Part shown: positions 46,574 through 58,195 of the stretch, in pieces
Layout: each line of letters opens with the position of its first letter
How positions within the stretch are numbered: position 1 is the first letter of the stretch
Origin: Bretschneidera sinensis
Lineage: Eukaryota > Streptophyta > Magnoliopsida > Brassicales > Akaniaceae
Reading direction: 5' to 3'
Assembly (NCBI GenBank): GCA_023935145.1
Contig: CM043697.1
Coordinates: 57,488,501-57,552,500 of the forward strand
Length of the DNA: 64,000 bases
Translations under genes and position numbers: made by a program
Notes under the pieces: generated by a model
Databases searched by the model: none
What the model was told of the DNA's origin: nothing
The model's input: only the letters and a program-made list of their open reading frames with translations

Positions 46574-48177
46574 TTATTCCTTCTTAGACAAACATAGGTT
46601 GAATGCACCAGGCACTGCTTCATTGCCAAATTCGGGGCTTGTATGCTTTGGAGAGGCCTCAAGGATGTCATCAGTAACATCCACAAATTCTAGCTCGATA
46701 TACGTTCTTGTGAAGCCATGGGTGAGGGTGGACTCTAATGGATTTAAGTGTTGGACCTTTTCCATGAATGAGTCAATCATGTATGCTTGGTAGGTTTCGT
46801 CCATATCCTCTGATTTTTTCGTTGTTGAGATGTGTAATAACTTACCACTTAGTGTCTCAATGGTATTCACCTCCTTTATATTATGTTGCGCTAGGTATTG
46901 ACCATGGGGTGTGGACTGAGCTTGAGAAGGGAACTTACCTCGCTCAGTCACATTCAAGTAGCTCATCAACTTGGACACTTGGCTCTTTATCTTTTTATTT
47001 TCTTCAACAGCCTGCGTACTTAAAGATTCAAGTCTTTGATTAGTCTTACCTTGTGCCTCAATAAAAGCATGTAAAATGTCTTCTAAAGAACTCCTAGAGG
47101 ATACAGGTGCATGATATGGTTCAAGATATGGTGCAGGGGGTTGTGCAAGCTACTGGTTTTCAGACTTCCAGCTGAAATTGGGGTGATTTTGTCATCCCAT
47201 ATTATAAGTATCAGAGAAAGGTGCCAAAGGCTTCTTGTACATGCCTAAGGCATGACATTGTTCCTTATACAACCCTCTCATCTCAGCAAATTTGGGGTAC
47301 TCTTGGGCAAGATGATCTACCCCGCCACACACAAAACACAGTTCAAAAGATTTTGCATGATTAGCTACGTGTGTTGGCTTTAAGCTCTTAGTCTTTAACA
47401 CTTCTAATTCCCTAGTGAGCATCTCGAACTTAGCCTTTAGGTTATCCTCTTCCCTAAGATGGTAAATTCCACCATTATTTGAGTTCCCTACAGGTCATGA
47501 CCTATTTGCGTTTTCAGTAGCACTAGGTCCAGTCCAAGTGTGAGCTTTTTCAGCAAGCTCATTGAGGTACTCTATGGCCTCATCAGGATCTTTTTCTAAA
47601 AATTCACCATTACACATCATCTCTATAAATTGGAGCTCCCTATATGTAAGTCCTTCATAAAAATAGCTCACTAAGCGCCAATTCTCATACCTATGGTGAG
47701 AGCCATACTCAACAACTCCTTAAATCTCTCCCAAGACTGATATAAAGTCTCACTATCCTTTTGTGCAAAGATAGAGATTTGCCTTTTTAAAGCATTAGTC
47801 TTATGTTGGAGAAAATATTTATTAAAGAAGACCTGAGTCATCTCAGTCCACGACCCAATAGATCATGGTCTAAGTAAGTATAGTCAACTCTTAGCTCTAT
47901 CCTTCAAAACGAAAGGAAAGAACTTAAGTTTCACAATATCATGAGTTTCATCTTGACTATGAAAATTCGCAACTACTTCCTCAAACTCTCTAATGTGCAC
48001 ATATAGATTTTCATTATCCAAGCCATTAAATGTAGGGAGTAACTGTATCATCCCTGTTTTAAACTCTAGGTGGCGAGTATTGGCTGAAAACATGATGCAT
48101 GATGGTGTGGCTGTGCGTGTAGGGTGGAGGTAATCCTGAAGTGTCCTAGCAACATTCTCATTAGGGTTATCGGTCAT
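46574..48177 (-). pseudogene. Gag of gag-only copy 2, broken
   Basis: Starts MTDNPNENVART at 48177; an open frame also continues upstream but with hydrophobic low-complexity codons that are probably leader. Pieces 47884-48177, 47192-47422 and 46574-46978 parallel the gag of copy 1. The zinc knuckle reads CFVCGGVDHLAQEY, so its last Cys is lost. It ends with FNLCLSKKE, as copy 1 ends FNLCLSRRK. Confidence 0.8.
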
Positions 48178-48557
48178 GTTAAAATCCTCTAAATTCTTTA
48201 ATAGGAGTGCATTATGGTTTGATCTAGGCGAGGTTTCGCTAACGGACGTGGAGGGAGAGGGTAATTCTATTTTCGGGTCCTTTAATGAATCTATCTCGCA
48301 AATCTCTCGGTCTAAGCATACCACAAATGAATCATAGAGGAAATAAATAAAATAGAATAAAAAAATCAGAAAATCAAAACTTAGAAAAAAGAACAATAAA
48401 AAAATACTATAAAAAGAAAGAAGGAAAAAAAATAATGCAGCAAGTTAAAAGAATGAACGAAGTTACCGCCTTTACAGTTGCTGAAAAAAAAAACTATTTA
48501 CAATTCTTCTACCATCATGTCAAAAGTTGACAATCTTCCTTGTACTTAAGCACGTCT

Positions 48558-48574
48558 CCCCGGCAACGGCGCCA
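48558..48574 (-). promoter_or_regulatory. Primer-binding site of gag-only copy 2 (Asp tRNA type)
   Basis: The minus strand reads TGGCGCCGTTGCCGGGG, the site of Athila-type elements, five bases from the 5' LTR. Confidence 0.88.
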
Positions 48575-48579
48575 AAATT

Positions 48580-49776
48580 TGATTACGCCCAAAGAGTAAC
48601 GCGGTTGTTGTAGCACAGCTTTGGGGTGTCGATTCCACAGGGAGACAAACTAACTACAAGAGAAAGTGCAAACCTTAAAACGAACGATAAAAATTAAACG
48701 AGAAAATCTGAGTTTGAAGTAGTGTGAAATAATTGTGTAAATATAATAGAACAACAAGGGTCCGGGAATCCTCCCTAGGTTCGTTGCCTTATTCTATTCT
48801 TGATTCAGTTGTTTTTATGTCGATTGTAAGTTCACATCCCAAACAAGCAATCGGCAAATATTCAATTAAAGCACATATATAAACCCTAATGTAATTGTTA
48901 TGAAATACTCTTTGCTTTCAAGCACATATGACCTAACTTATAGATTATTAAGAAACGACAATATATCATAATGACAATACCGCAGTAATGGACAAATCTA
49001 TGAGAGAAATCTACCGAACTCAATCATATCTCAACATCACATAAGAAGAGCATGACTAAACTTATATAGGGGAGAAAAATGCAATCACCGAATTAAAGGA
49101 AAATCTTCTAATTAGATTAAAAAGTAAATCATAACAATATTTAATGATAATAAATCCAAATTACAATGAATCAAGACTAGAAAATAAGAACAACTATACC
49201 TAGGGATTCATCTCTTCGCCTTGCTTGGAGATTAGTTGGCCATAGAGGAGAGTTTAGCAGCCTTCATGATGTTTTCCCCAGCCTCCAACCTCTCAAAAGA
49301 TGAGTCTCTTAAACCTTAAGTAATCTTTTTATAGTATAAAGGTCCAAGGGTGTTTCCGGGTTTAATCTATTGTTTAAAACCCTAATTAAGTTCTAACTCA
49401 GAGATATAACATCGTGAGTGCGCTGCGGTGCTCTTTTATGGGCACTGCGATGCTGGCTTCAGCTTGGTTGGGTGTGCTTCTGGGCACCGCGTTGCTAGCT
49501 GAGGAGCACCGCGGCACTAGCTGGTGCTGTTCTGGAGGCCTGATCTTTGTCTACTAAAACTGCCATAACTTTCTCTAGAAAAATTAATTTGATGTGTCGT
49601 AAAATTCTCCAGAAAATAGACTTCCAGATCTTCCTAAGCATATATGGCTCATCTCTTGGTTCTTCTTGTATCAATACAATTTAATTTGCAAAGATGATTG
49701 ATCTGTACGGGCAATTCTGACAATCTAGTGAAACTCCTTTCCAAGTACTGTAAAGTGCATTTTATGACTCTCATCA
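48580..49776 (-). repeat. 5' LTR of gag-only copy 2, with a 195-bp deletion
   Basis: 1197 bp. It lacks a segment kept in the other LTR (44639-44833), bounded there by the direct repeat AAGT. It includes a GC-richer block at 49415-49550 with GCACCGCG and GGTGCT motifs, in the place of the CTCGATCGCA block of copy 1. Confidence 0.85.
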
Positions 49777-50066
49777 AGAGGCAGACGAAATCATTTTCTG
49801 TAATCCACATACGTGTTAATATCCTTAGATAAATGAGAAAATTGAATAAATATTTTATTTGTAAATATTCATGCATTTTATGTTGTATATTATGTGTAAG
49901 TTAATATCAGATTGATGTGCCTCCCCTGTTGAGAGTGAGGATTAAAATAATAAAAAAAATTATGTTAGTATTATTTTATTGTTGCATATATGTGTCATGC
50001 TAGGATTCTCAAAATGTGATGACACTGTCTCAGGGGTGGCCAACCTGGGACGGGTCGTTACAATTT

Positions 50067-50078
50067 TTGTATCAGAGC
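50067..50078 (+). promoter_or_regulatory. Primer-binding site of the Tekay-like element, one mismatch
   Basis: TTGTATCAGAGC where TGGTATCAGAGC is expected for initiator-Met tRNA, five bases behind the LTR end. Confidence 0.8.
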
Positions 50079-50149
50079 ATTAGGTTTTAAGATTCTGTAG
50101 ACTCATGAAAACTTAAAAAGTGGAAGATCTAAATAAATTGTATTTTTAA

Positions 50150-51127
50150 ATGCAAAGTCTGAGGATGACACGTGATCGTGTTAGAGCTAGAGGTAGAGTT
50201 CTAAATCAGAGGGGACGTGGTAGACCCCCAAATTTTAGGAGAGCTGAAGCAGAAGAGGAAGTTGAGTATGTGATTCTCGCGAGGGAACATGTTGATAGTA
50301 CAACTGGTACTAGTAGAGCTAGGAGATTATCTGAGGATAAGAATGATGAATCAAGAGAAGTTCTTAATCATGCTATAGAGAGGATGAATGCAGCTGAAGA
50401 GAGGACTGATAATCTACAAGGAAGATTAGAGGAAAGGGGTAGAAGAGAACCTGATATGGTGAGGCAAAAAGTTCATGAGGGAGGTGTGTTTACACAGGAG
50501 ATGCAATGTGATTATTTTGTGAGATTTCTTAAGTTTAAACCTCAGTCTTTTAGAGGATCTATAAATCTTGTGGAAGTTGAGCAGTGGATTAAACATATAG
50601 AGAAATATTTTGAGGTCTTACCAGTGTCAGATAGACAGAAGGTTGTTTTTGCTTCATTTATGCTGGAGGGTGAGGCTTCTCAATGGTGGGAGGATATTTT
50701 GCCCAGAGTAAGCACACAGGTAGAACAACTTTTAGTTTGGAGTAAGTTTAAGGATGAGTTCTTTGCAAAGTATTTCCCAGATACCTTTCGGGCACAACAA
50801 GAAAGAGATTTTATTCATCTAAGGCAGGGAAATTTATCGGTGGCTGAATATGATAGTAGATTCATAGCCCTGTTAAAGTATTTACCTAAATTAGTTAGTA
50901 CAGATAAGAGAAAATGTAAGAGATTTTTAGACGGATTACACTATGACATTCGGACTAAACTCTCTTATAAGGGCATAGGGAATTATGTTGTATTAGTGGA
51001 TAAAGCATTACATATTGTGAAGGATTTGATGGAGTTGAGAGGTAGGAAGGATTGGCTGAAGAGGTCTAGATTTGAAAGACCTAGATGTGGTAGCCGTATG
51101 GGTGTACAGGGTGAGAGACCACCCTAG
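50150..51127 (+). CDS. Gag of the Tekay-like element (open frame)
   Basis: An uninterrupted 325-codon frame starts 72 nt behind the primer site. It has a basic N-terminus (RDRVRARGRVLNQRGRGRP), a helical segment, then the retrotransposon gag fold: VEQWIKHIEKYFEVLPVSDR, FMLEGEASQWWEDI, FKDEFFAKYFPD, QERDFIHLRQGNLSVAEYDS and CKRFLDGLHYDIRTKL. Gag would assemble into particles. The start could instead be the second Met (MTRDRVRAR). The frame stops before the zinc knuckle, which lies in another frame, so the polyprotein is broken. Confidence 0.75.
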   Translation: MQSLRMTRDRVRARGRVLNQRGRGRPPNFRRAEAEEEVEYVILAREHVDSTTGTSRARRLSEDKNDESREVLNHAIERMNAAEERTDNLQGRLEERGRREPDMVRQKVHEGGVFTQEMQCDYFVRFLKFKPQSFRGSINLVEVEQWIKHIEKYFEVLPVSDRQKVVFASFMLEGEASQWWEDILPRVSTQVEQLLVWSKFKDEFFAKYFPDTFRAQQERDFIHLRQGNLSVAEYDSRFIALLKYLPKLVSTDKRKCKRFLDGLHYDIRTKLSYKGIGNYVVLVDKALHIVKDLMELRGRKDWLKRSRFERPRCGSRMGVQGERPP

Positions 51128-51241
51128 AGAGGGCGTTCCTTATCATAAGAAATTGTAGTATAGAGTCAGAGGCAGGCAAGATTTGTTGCTTCTGTAGCTC
51201 AAAGTAATACCAATGGGACCCCTAGATTTAGGAGGCAAGTT

Positions 51242-52294
51242 ATGGGAATTGGAAGTTATGGTAAAGGAGTAAGTATGCCACCAGGGGGAAGTGGTAACCT
51301 GATGTATGAGCGAAAGGCAAGGGTCTACTTTAGATGTAATCAGACGGGGCATTTGGCTCGAAATTGCCTTATGCAGATATGTTTTGTATATGGTAGGGGA
51401 GGACATGTTGCTGCAGATTATCTAGTGGGGAAATCTGTTGACGTAGGCATTGGAAGTGTTGGGAGGAGATCGGTGGAGAGAGCTGGTAGATCGAGGAGTG
51501 TGCGGGGCAAAGGTTGAGGATCAGTAGCAGAGCGAGGATGTGGTAGTCAGATTCAGTCCAGAGATGGCAGAGTTTATGCATTGACCCAACAGGATGCACA
51601 AGTCATTCCTGATGTTGTTTTGGGTATGATATCTATCCTTGGTAGGCCTGCTAGATTATTGACTGATCTTGGTGCAACCCATTCTTTTGCATCTAGTAAT
51701 TATATGAAATCTATTGATACTAGTGCTAGTCTTTTTATGCATGCAATTATTGTTGAGATTCCTACTAGTGATAGGGTTATTATCAGGACAATCTATCGAG
51801 GTTGTGTGATTAATATTGTTGATAAAGAATTTAAAGTTGATTTATTGCCTTTAGATATGACATATTTTGCTTTAATTCTGGGGATAAATTGGTTATCTGC
51901 ATATCATGCTTGGGCAGATTGTTTTAGAGAAAATGTGATGTTCAAAATACCCGGACAGGAGGAGTTTAATTTTCAGGGAGAACGTAAGATACTTGCTAAT
52001 TGTCTTATTTCTGCCTTAATTGCTAGTAAATGGTTTAGGAAGGGCTGTGAGAGATATTTGGCATATGTGGTGGATTCTAGCAAAGAGGGTAAGAAGTTAG
52101 AAGAAATCTTAGTAGTAAAAGATTTTTTTTATGTTTTCCCTGAATATTTGACTGGGTTGCCTCCCAATAGGGAGATTGAGTTTTCCATTGAGGTGATTCC
52201 AGGATCAACACCCATATCCATAGCACCCTATAGAATGGTACCAGCTGAATTGAGAGAGTTGAAAGTTCAGCTTCAGGAGTTGCTAGATAAATAG
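51242..52294 (+). pseudogene. Zinc knuckle and protease of the Tekay-like element, broken
   Basis: 51242-51517 encodes YFRCNQTGHLARNC, in which the first Cys of the CCHC motif is Tyr, and a second damaged knuckle. 51581-52294 encodes protease with DLGATHSF in place of DSGATHSF, so the catalytic Ser is replaced by Leu, then the linker to RT (VFPEYLTGLPPNREIEFSIE and PYRMVPAELRELKVQLQELL). A TAG ends the frame at 52292. Confidence 0.8.
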
Positions 52295-53325
52295 TTTGTC
52301 CAACCTAGTATCTCACCTTGGGGAGCTCCTGTGTTATTTGTTAAGAAGAAGGATGAGACATTGAGGTTGTGTGTTGATTATAGACATTTGAATAAGATCA
52401 CCATCAAGAATAAATATCCTTTGCCCAGGATAGATGATTTATTCGAGCAGTTACAAGGAGCTAGAGTGTTTTCTAAGATAGACCCGAGATCAAGTTATCC
52501 TCAATTAAGGATAAAAGTGGGGGACATGCTTAAAACCGCTTTTAGGACACGTTATGACCATCATGAGTTCTTGGTGATGCCTTTTGGGTTGACTAATACT
52601 CCTGCGGTATTTATGGACCTTATGAATTGGGTGTTTAAACCATTCTTGGATAGATTTGTGATTGCGTTTATTGATGATATTTTGATATATTCCAAGAATG
52701 AAGAGGAGCGTATGCAATATTTAGAGATAGTGTTGGAGATTTTGAGGAGAGAGAAATTATATGCGAAGTTCTCTAAGTGTGAGTTTTGGTTAAGCAAATA
52801 TCTTTCTTGGGGCATGATCAAGAGAGGGGATAGCAGTTGACCAAAAAAAAATAGTAGTGTTGAATTGGGAAAAACCCACGAGTATAACTGAAATTAGAAG
52901 CTTTTTGGGGTTGGTTGGTTATTATAGGAGATTTATCCAAAAATTTTCTATGATTACTGGACCTTTGACTAAGTTGACCAGGAAGTATGTGAAGTTTAGG
53001 TGGTCAGAGGAATGTGAGAGAAGTTTCCAACTGTTGAAAGAGAAATTGGGTACTACCCCGGTGTTACTGCTTCCTTCAGGTGATGAAGGATTTGTGGTTT
53101 ATAGTGATGTGTCACATCAAGGGTTGAGATGTGTGTTAATGCAACATGAGAGAGTTATAATTTATGCATCTAGGCAACTGAAGAACCATGAGAGAGAAGA
53201 ATTACCCAACCCATGATTTAGAATTGGCTGCTAAAGTTTTTGCTTTGAAGATTTAGAGACATCATCTATATGAAGTGTGAAGTTTTTACTGATCATAAAA
53301 GCTTGATGCATTTACCAACCCAAAT
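52295..53325 (+). pseudogene. RT and partial RNase H of the Tekay-like element
   Basis: 52331-52840 carries RT with [40 protein letters not shown] and [15 protein letters not shown] frameshift near 52805 leads to 52857-53216 ([39 protein letters not shown], the RNase H start [15 protein letters not shown] and [10 protein letters not shown]). A further frameshift leads through DLELAAKVFALKI before the match ends near 53325. Confidence 0.82.
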
Positions 53326-54100
53326 CTCTCTAACTTTTTTTTTTGGTCAAGTAATAAAAAGTACCATCCAGATCCAGGGCTCATTACCTCCGATCCCCAA
53401 TACTCTGTAAGCATCATCCGGGGCATTTCAATCTAAACTATTGAGTTTTACTATGGTGCTGCATCCGTAAAACCAAGGTGACAGGTAAGAAAAAAGATAT
53501 TGAGAATAAAATATCAATAATTCAACTCACTTTCCAGCGCATTAAATTGCTACCCACAGGATCACATCAAATATCCAATTCTGCCCACACAAATTTTCCC
53601 TATCAGCCTCCTGTTTTTTCATTTTCTTTCCTCTTATCAACAACAGGGAAGACAATAATTAAATTGAACACTTTTTACAGCTTTGCTTCAAAATAAGGAA
53701 CATGGGACACAAAAATGAGATGGCAAATGCACCCAAATTTTCATCCCAGGCCAAAAAAATAAATTATAATTGAACAAACAACTATTGCAATTGAAGGTGA
53801 AGATGAAGAATAAACCAGGGAGCAAATATATGAAAAGAATAAATAATTCTCAAATGTGAAACTAAAGAAGCTAATTTTTTTTTGAAATATCTTTTCAGCA
53901 AAAATAAAAATGAAGCTAATTTTTTCTCTGATGGCTTCTCTGCATTCAAACTCTATGAAACAATCAGGTATCTGAATATTTTCACTTAAAACTGGTAATC
54001 CTAGTATGAATAAAGAAGCAACAATGAATACTTTGGACAATTACCATCAAATGGTATGTGGGTTTGAACCGAGAAAGACAAGAACGAGGATGTGTGCTAG
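53326..54100. other. Junction and 3' flank of the TTL gene
   Basis: The retroelement breaks off near 53325, followed by a T-rich run at 53335-53344. No coding frame is supported. The part next to 54100 probably includes the 3' untranslated region of the TTL gene on the minus strand; I cannot place its end. Confidence 0.4.
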
Positions 54101-57100
54101 CTATAGACTGCAATTTCGGACCGAGTCCTCCAAGAATTGATGGCTTGGCCGAACCATCTCTTTCACCTTGTCTCCATTCTTGTAGATCTTAAAGGTTGGA
54201 ACCTTTCTTATACTCTCGGCTCTTGCTACTGCTAAGCTCTCCTCCACATCCACCTTCAATCAATTAAACATTGAAAATATTGTTGTAACTATTTTACCAA
54301 TGGATTACAGATATGATTACAAAATGCAGATACAAGATCATATGCTTTTATGTTTGGATCTTAGAAAAAATTTAAGGAAAAGAAAACCAGAAGGAAAACT
54401 GAAAAGGAAAAAAAAAAACTCTTTGTTTTGTTTGGATGTCAAAGGAAAAATAACACAATTTAGAAAAACCAAGGGACAAAAATACGTTTCAAATGAAAAT
54501 GTTCTCTCTCTTTTCTTTTCTGTTTTCCTTCAAATGTTTTCTTTAAAGCATTTGGAGTAATTCATTCTATTATTGCTAATAGTTCTACTCTACAATAAGT
54601 TGAATTTATCATCTAAAAGAAATTAAGGAGAAAGAAACAAGATATTTCATAAAGGCCGTGCAATGAATCGAGCCGGACATCAATGTGGAACGGAACCAAA
54701 TTAACTCATTAATACAGGAAAAGTAGAGAACACTAAATTACCTACCTTAAAAAAATGAACAGATGGATACCGAATGCAGAGCATATTTATGAATGGGGAT
54801 ATTTCTTCACATTGTTCATTGGAAGCCACTTTAAAATGGACCACTGAGACACCTGAAATTTCAAGTTTCAATTCCCCAAATTCGTTATCTAAAGGGGAAG
54901 AAGAGATATGTAGTTCATACAATGCTGAGATGAAAGCAGAAAGCTCACCAGGTAACGATATTGAAGCTTTAAATTTATCCATGCTAGAAAGTTCTTCTAC
55001 CTCGCTACAAAATTCCATATTATTAACTTCTTCACCATGAGATTTGTTCAGTGCATATTGTGCACGATGTACAGACTCAGCAACGTTGTTATCTCCGGGA
55101 AGTTCCTTTCTCAACACCTGATAATCTTTCACCGCTTCTGCCCAACGTCCAAGCTGTAACATCAAACCAGAAAGAACGCGAAAAGATGAGATGTAGATCA
55201 ATAAATATAGAGAATGAATGAAGAAGCCCAAAATACGTGCACATATAAATGCATGACTTCTAATTCACCTTTCCATTAGAGACAGCCCTTAGAAGGAGGG
55301 CCTTGATGTAATTTGGTTGAAATTTGAGTGCTTGGTTGCAGTCCTCCACAGATTTTTCCCACAGCCCAAGTTTGGACCAACAAACTGCTCTATTGCAATA
55401 CAGAACAGAGTTGGAACTTTCATATTTGAGGCCTTCCCCATAAGCCAAGCAGGCTTCGGAATATCTTCCAGAACTGAAATGATCATTACCACAGGTACGA
55501 GCCCTTGCCACGATTTTCACATTGTTTAAAATAGTTGCAATTTCTACGTTACTATAATCAATCAGTACTGCCTTTTCTGTCTTTGAAACTGCATTCTCAA
55601 ATCTGAAACAAATCTATTATCCATTTTCACTCACCCCAAAAGGCAATAAACAAATTTGAACTTTAACTTCATATTTTTGAAGCTCACCTTCCCAGTGCCA
55701 TCTCAACTTGGGCTTGGACATAGAGAACATAAGCCTCAGCAACCATACCAAAGAACTTGGCCTGTGAGGGAGGATAACATTCCAATTTAGGAATGTCAGA
55801 TAGACAGGAATCTGCATCCCCAATTTGGTGGAGCTTCAAAAGAGCTTCTGCTTTACAAGCAACAAGCTGTAAATTTATTCTAATAAGCTCAGGAAATATG
55901 AAATTCACTTTTATGTCAACTAGAATAAATATTCAAATTAAGGCTAGGGGTTACACCTGAGGAGAAGAATCTGCACCAATTGCTATTGCTGCATCAGTTT
56001 CCCTAATTGCACTCTTCCAGTCACCAATTTTTCGAGCATCTGCACATCGGTTTAGATGCTTCTCCAATAACTGCAGCTTCTGCAACTCAGCAGGATCAGG
56101 GTTTTGTCCAGGAAAACAGAGGTGGCGCTGTGCAACTTCAGCCTGCCCTAACCTGAAGAAGAACTCATTTCAAAGGATTTTAACATGCTGTAATGAAATT
56201 TGATTGCTGTATAGTACTAGCAAAACAAACAATGGCAACCATGAACCTAAAGGGAGAAAACTACCATAACGAAAATAGAAGGTATTGAGCTCAACTGGAT
56301 AACCCGTGACACTAAAACTTGAAACCAAAAATAAAAGGTTAGATTATAGAAATTATGATGGAAAAAAACTTAAAAGAGACAAGTCTAGATCAATCAAAGA
56401 ACAATTCTTAAAAAATTATCAATGCGAACCACACAAATCCGTGAAATAAACAAAGAAAACCAGATAAATGAAAGCTACAATAGCAACCAATCAAAGAACA
56501 AGCAACACAGAGTTCAATCAATAACATGTACCCAATAAGAGTAGAACAAACAACAGACATAAGAGCCAAGAGTTGAAAATCACCAATCAGAAAAAACGCA
56601 AAAATGAACCAAAAGCCAAAGCAAGAGAAATACAGTCACAGACTAAGAAAGATAAAAGCCTTAAAAAAAACAGATCCAATCCTCACCAAATCCAATGAGA
56701 AACATAACCGAATCATATTAATTCAATACCATCAACATTTCTTCTAAGGAAACATGAACAAACTAATCATCAAACAGAAAAGCATAAACAAAAACAACGC
56801 TAAAAAGGCCAAGAAACTCACCTAAAATAAAGAGAAGCCAATCTCTGGTGAGCCCTGGCATATGCAGGGTCCAGCTTCACAGCCTCCTCACACTCTCTTA
56901 CAGCCTGAACTAACCTCCCCAACACCGTCAATGCTGCAGCCCGGTTACTCCGGTAGGCCGCGTTCTCCGGCGATATCGAAATGGCCAAATCGTACAATGC
57001 CAATGCTTCCACGAAGTTCCCTCTTCTATACAACTCATTGCCTGCCTTTTTCACCTCCTCTGGATCACTGCTCCCTATCATCCTCTGCGTATTCACTTCC

Positions 57101-57753
57101 ACTGAATTCCCTGCTCCACAGAATTTCCCACTGCCGCGAACTATGCTGCCATGTCCGTAGTTGCCCCTACCCTTACCCAGCGTGTCGGTTCTGTTAGAGA
57201 CACGACAAGCCATCCCGCTTTTGAGGATTTTGCCAGATGGGCAAATGTTACCGCTAGGGAGCACGTTTGGGCTCGGATTCGAGGAAACCGAGGTTGCACC
57301 ATTGCCGTGAGTGCTATTACTGTTCAGAGCGGCAGCGAAGCTCGACCCGGAGTAGATCAATGGGGGTCCTGCGGAGACGGATCTTCGATGACCCGGTTTG
57401 GGGTTCCGGGTAATTGGGGCGGATCCGGGTGCGGTCAGGCTAGTCTCGGACAAGCCCGAGAGCTCCCCGGAGTGGCTCTTTCCGCCGTTTTCGGGTCTTT
57501 TAGCCAATTGGGTACTGCTGGTTTCTTTGCCCGAGACGGAACCAGATGAGCTTGAACTGCTGGTGTAGGTGGTGGCTTCATTGTTTCTATTTGTGATTGA
57601 GCCACGGGTCATCAATGGTGAAACCGGAGAACCCAGATCGAGTTCTCTGAAATCAGGCTTGTTACTATCGTTGTGGCAACTCAATGAGTCACGGAATCGG
57701 CTGGTTATAGAATCAAAGGCTGTTTCTTGTGAGGATTTTCTAGAATGTGACAT
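54101..57753 (-). CDS. TTL: TPR and thioredoxin-like protein of the TTL family, six exons
   Basis: Plant TTL proteins are scaffold-like TPR proteins with a C-terminal thioredoxin fold, known in Arabidopsis for roles in abscisic-acid, osmotic-stress and brassinosteroid responses. Predicted coding exons: 57753-56822, 56152-55957, 55866-55688, 55602-55269, 55153-54746, 54253-54101. All junctions have GT-AG and the lengths add up to 2202 nt, exactly 733 codons plus TAG, the usual family size. Residues 1 to about 225 are a Ser/Gly/Asn-rich disordered region ([17 protein letters not shown]). TPRs follow: [20 protein letters not shown] and [24 protein letters not shown] in exon 1, further units in exons 2-3, and [41 protein letters not shown] in exon 4. 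The thioredoxin-like end ([17 protein letters not shown] ... [16 protein letters not shown]) lacks a CxxC active site, as known for TTLs. The start is the first Met of the long frame. All exons are open and intact. Confidence 0.93.
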
Positions 57754-58195
57754 AATTCTCTTCTCAGATGATAGTATATACTACTTAAAGTCTGAAGAAT
57801 TACTTCGCTGTTTTTTTTCCCTACGAAGAAATATGTTCCCTCCCTGTCTCAAGCATGTGACTGCGTTTTAACCTCAAAGAAGAACGAGAAAGGAACAGCG
57901 AGAGATATACAAGAAAATAGAGTTTGTGAATAATAAATGAAAAGAGACTGTTAGAGAGAGAAGGAGGGAGGGAGATGGGGATCTCGTGATATAAAGGAAG
58001 AAGCAAAGAATGAATCCGAGTGAAACAAAGTTTTTAGAGAGAGTGAGTGAGCTTTTATTTTGTTTTTGATTTTGACATTGATCGTCACTGCTCTATTTGG
58101 TAAACCTGCCGCATCACGAGAGACGCCCTATTGGTTCTATCTCTCTTTCTCCTCCTCCTCTCTCTCTCTCTCTCTCTCTCTCTATTTCTCTTCAC
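57754..58195 (-). promoter_or_regulatory. Leader and proximal promoter of the TTL gene
   Basis: In gene orientation this lies upstream of the start codon. It contains GA-rich stretches, a CT run at about 58143-58182 in plus-strand reading (GA repeat in the gene strand), and a weak TATA-like TTTATATC in gene orientation near 57987-57996. The transcription start is not determined. Open frames on the plus strand here are by-products of the CT repeat. Confidence 0.45.

Larger units (their letters stand above)
44114..49776 (-). mobile_element. Gag-only Athila/Tat-like LTR element (copy 2), nested in the Tekay-like LTR
   Basis: Begins TGATTATGTCC, ends GACTCTCATCA, flanked by AGAGG at 44109-44113 and 49777-49781. 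LTRs are 44114-44864 and 48580-49776. The same layout as copy 1: Asp-tRNA primer site, one broken gag, a non-coding 3' part and no pol. 5663 bp long. Confidence 0.87.
42347..50062 (+). repeat. 5' LTR of the Tekay/Del-like element, split by a nested element
   Basis: The two parts are 42347-44113 and 49782-50062, joined across the AGAGG duplication. The part before the insertion contains an AT repeat (42414-42440), two covarying hairpins (42493-42571), a threefold repeat with GACAGCC (43618-43735) and GAGCTTGTGAAGCTC near 44037. Confidence 0.75.
42347..53325 (+). mobile_element. Tekay/Del-like Ty3/gypsy element, truncated, with nested insertion
   Basis: It starts with a TGTAATACCTG LTR terminus. 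The 5' LTR ends GGTCGTTACA at 50062 and is about 2.05 kb once the 5.66-kb nested element is removed. A primer site with one mismatch follows, then gag, protease, RT and part of RNase H on the plus strand. RNase H breaks off near 53325; integrase and the 3' LTR are absent. Long LTR and RT wording fit the Tekay/Del chromoviruses. Confidence 0.8.

Noticed and set aside
54300..54560. 86-codon plus-strand frame
   Set aside because: It lies in intron 5 of the TTL gene, is Lys-rich from A runs and resembles nothing known.
57151..57549. 132-codon frame on the plus strand opposite TTL exon 1
   Set aside because: It is antisense to a well-supported exon and owes its openness to the base composition of the serine-rich coding region.
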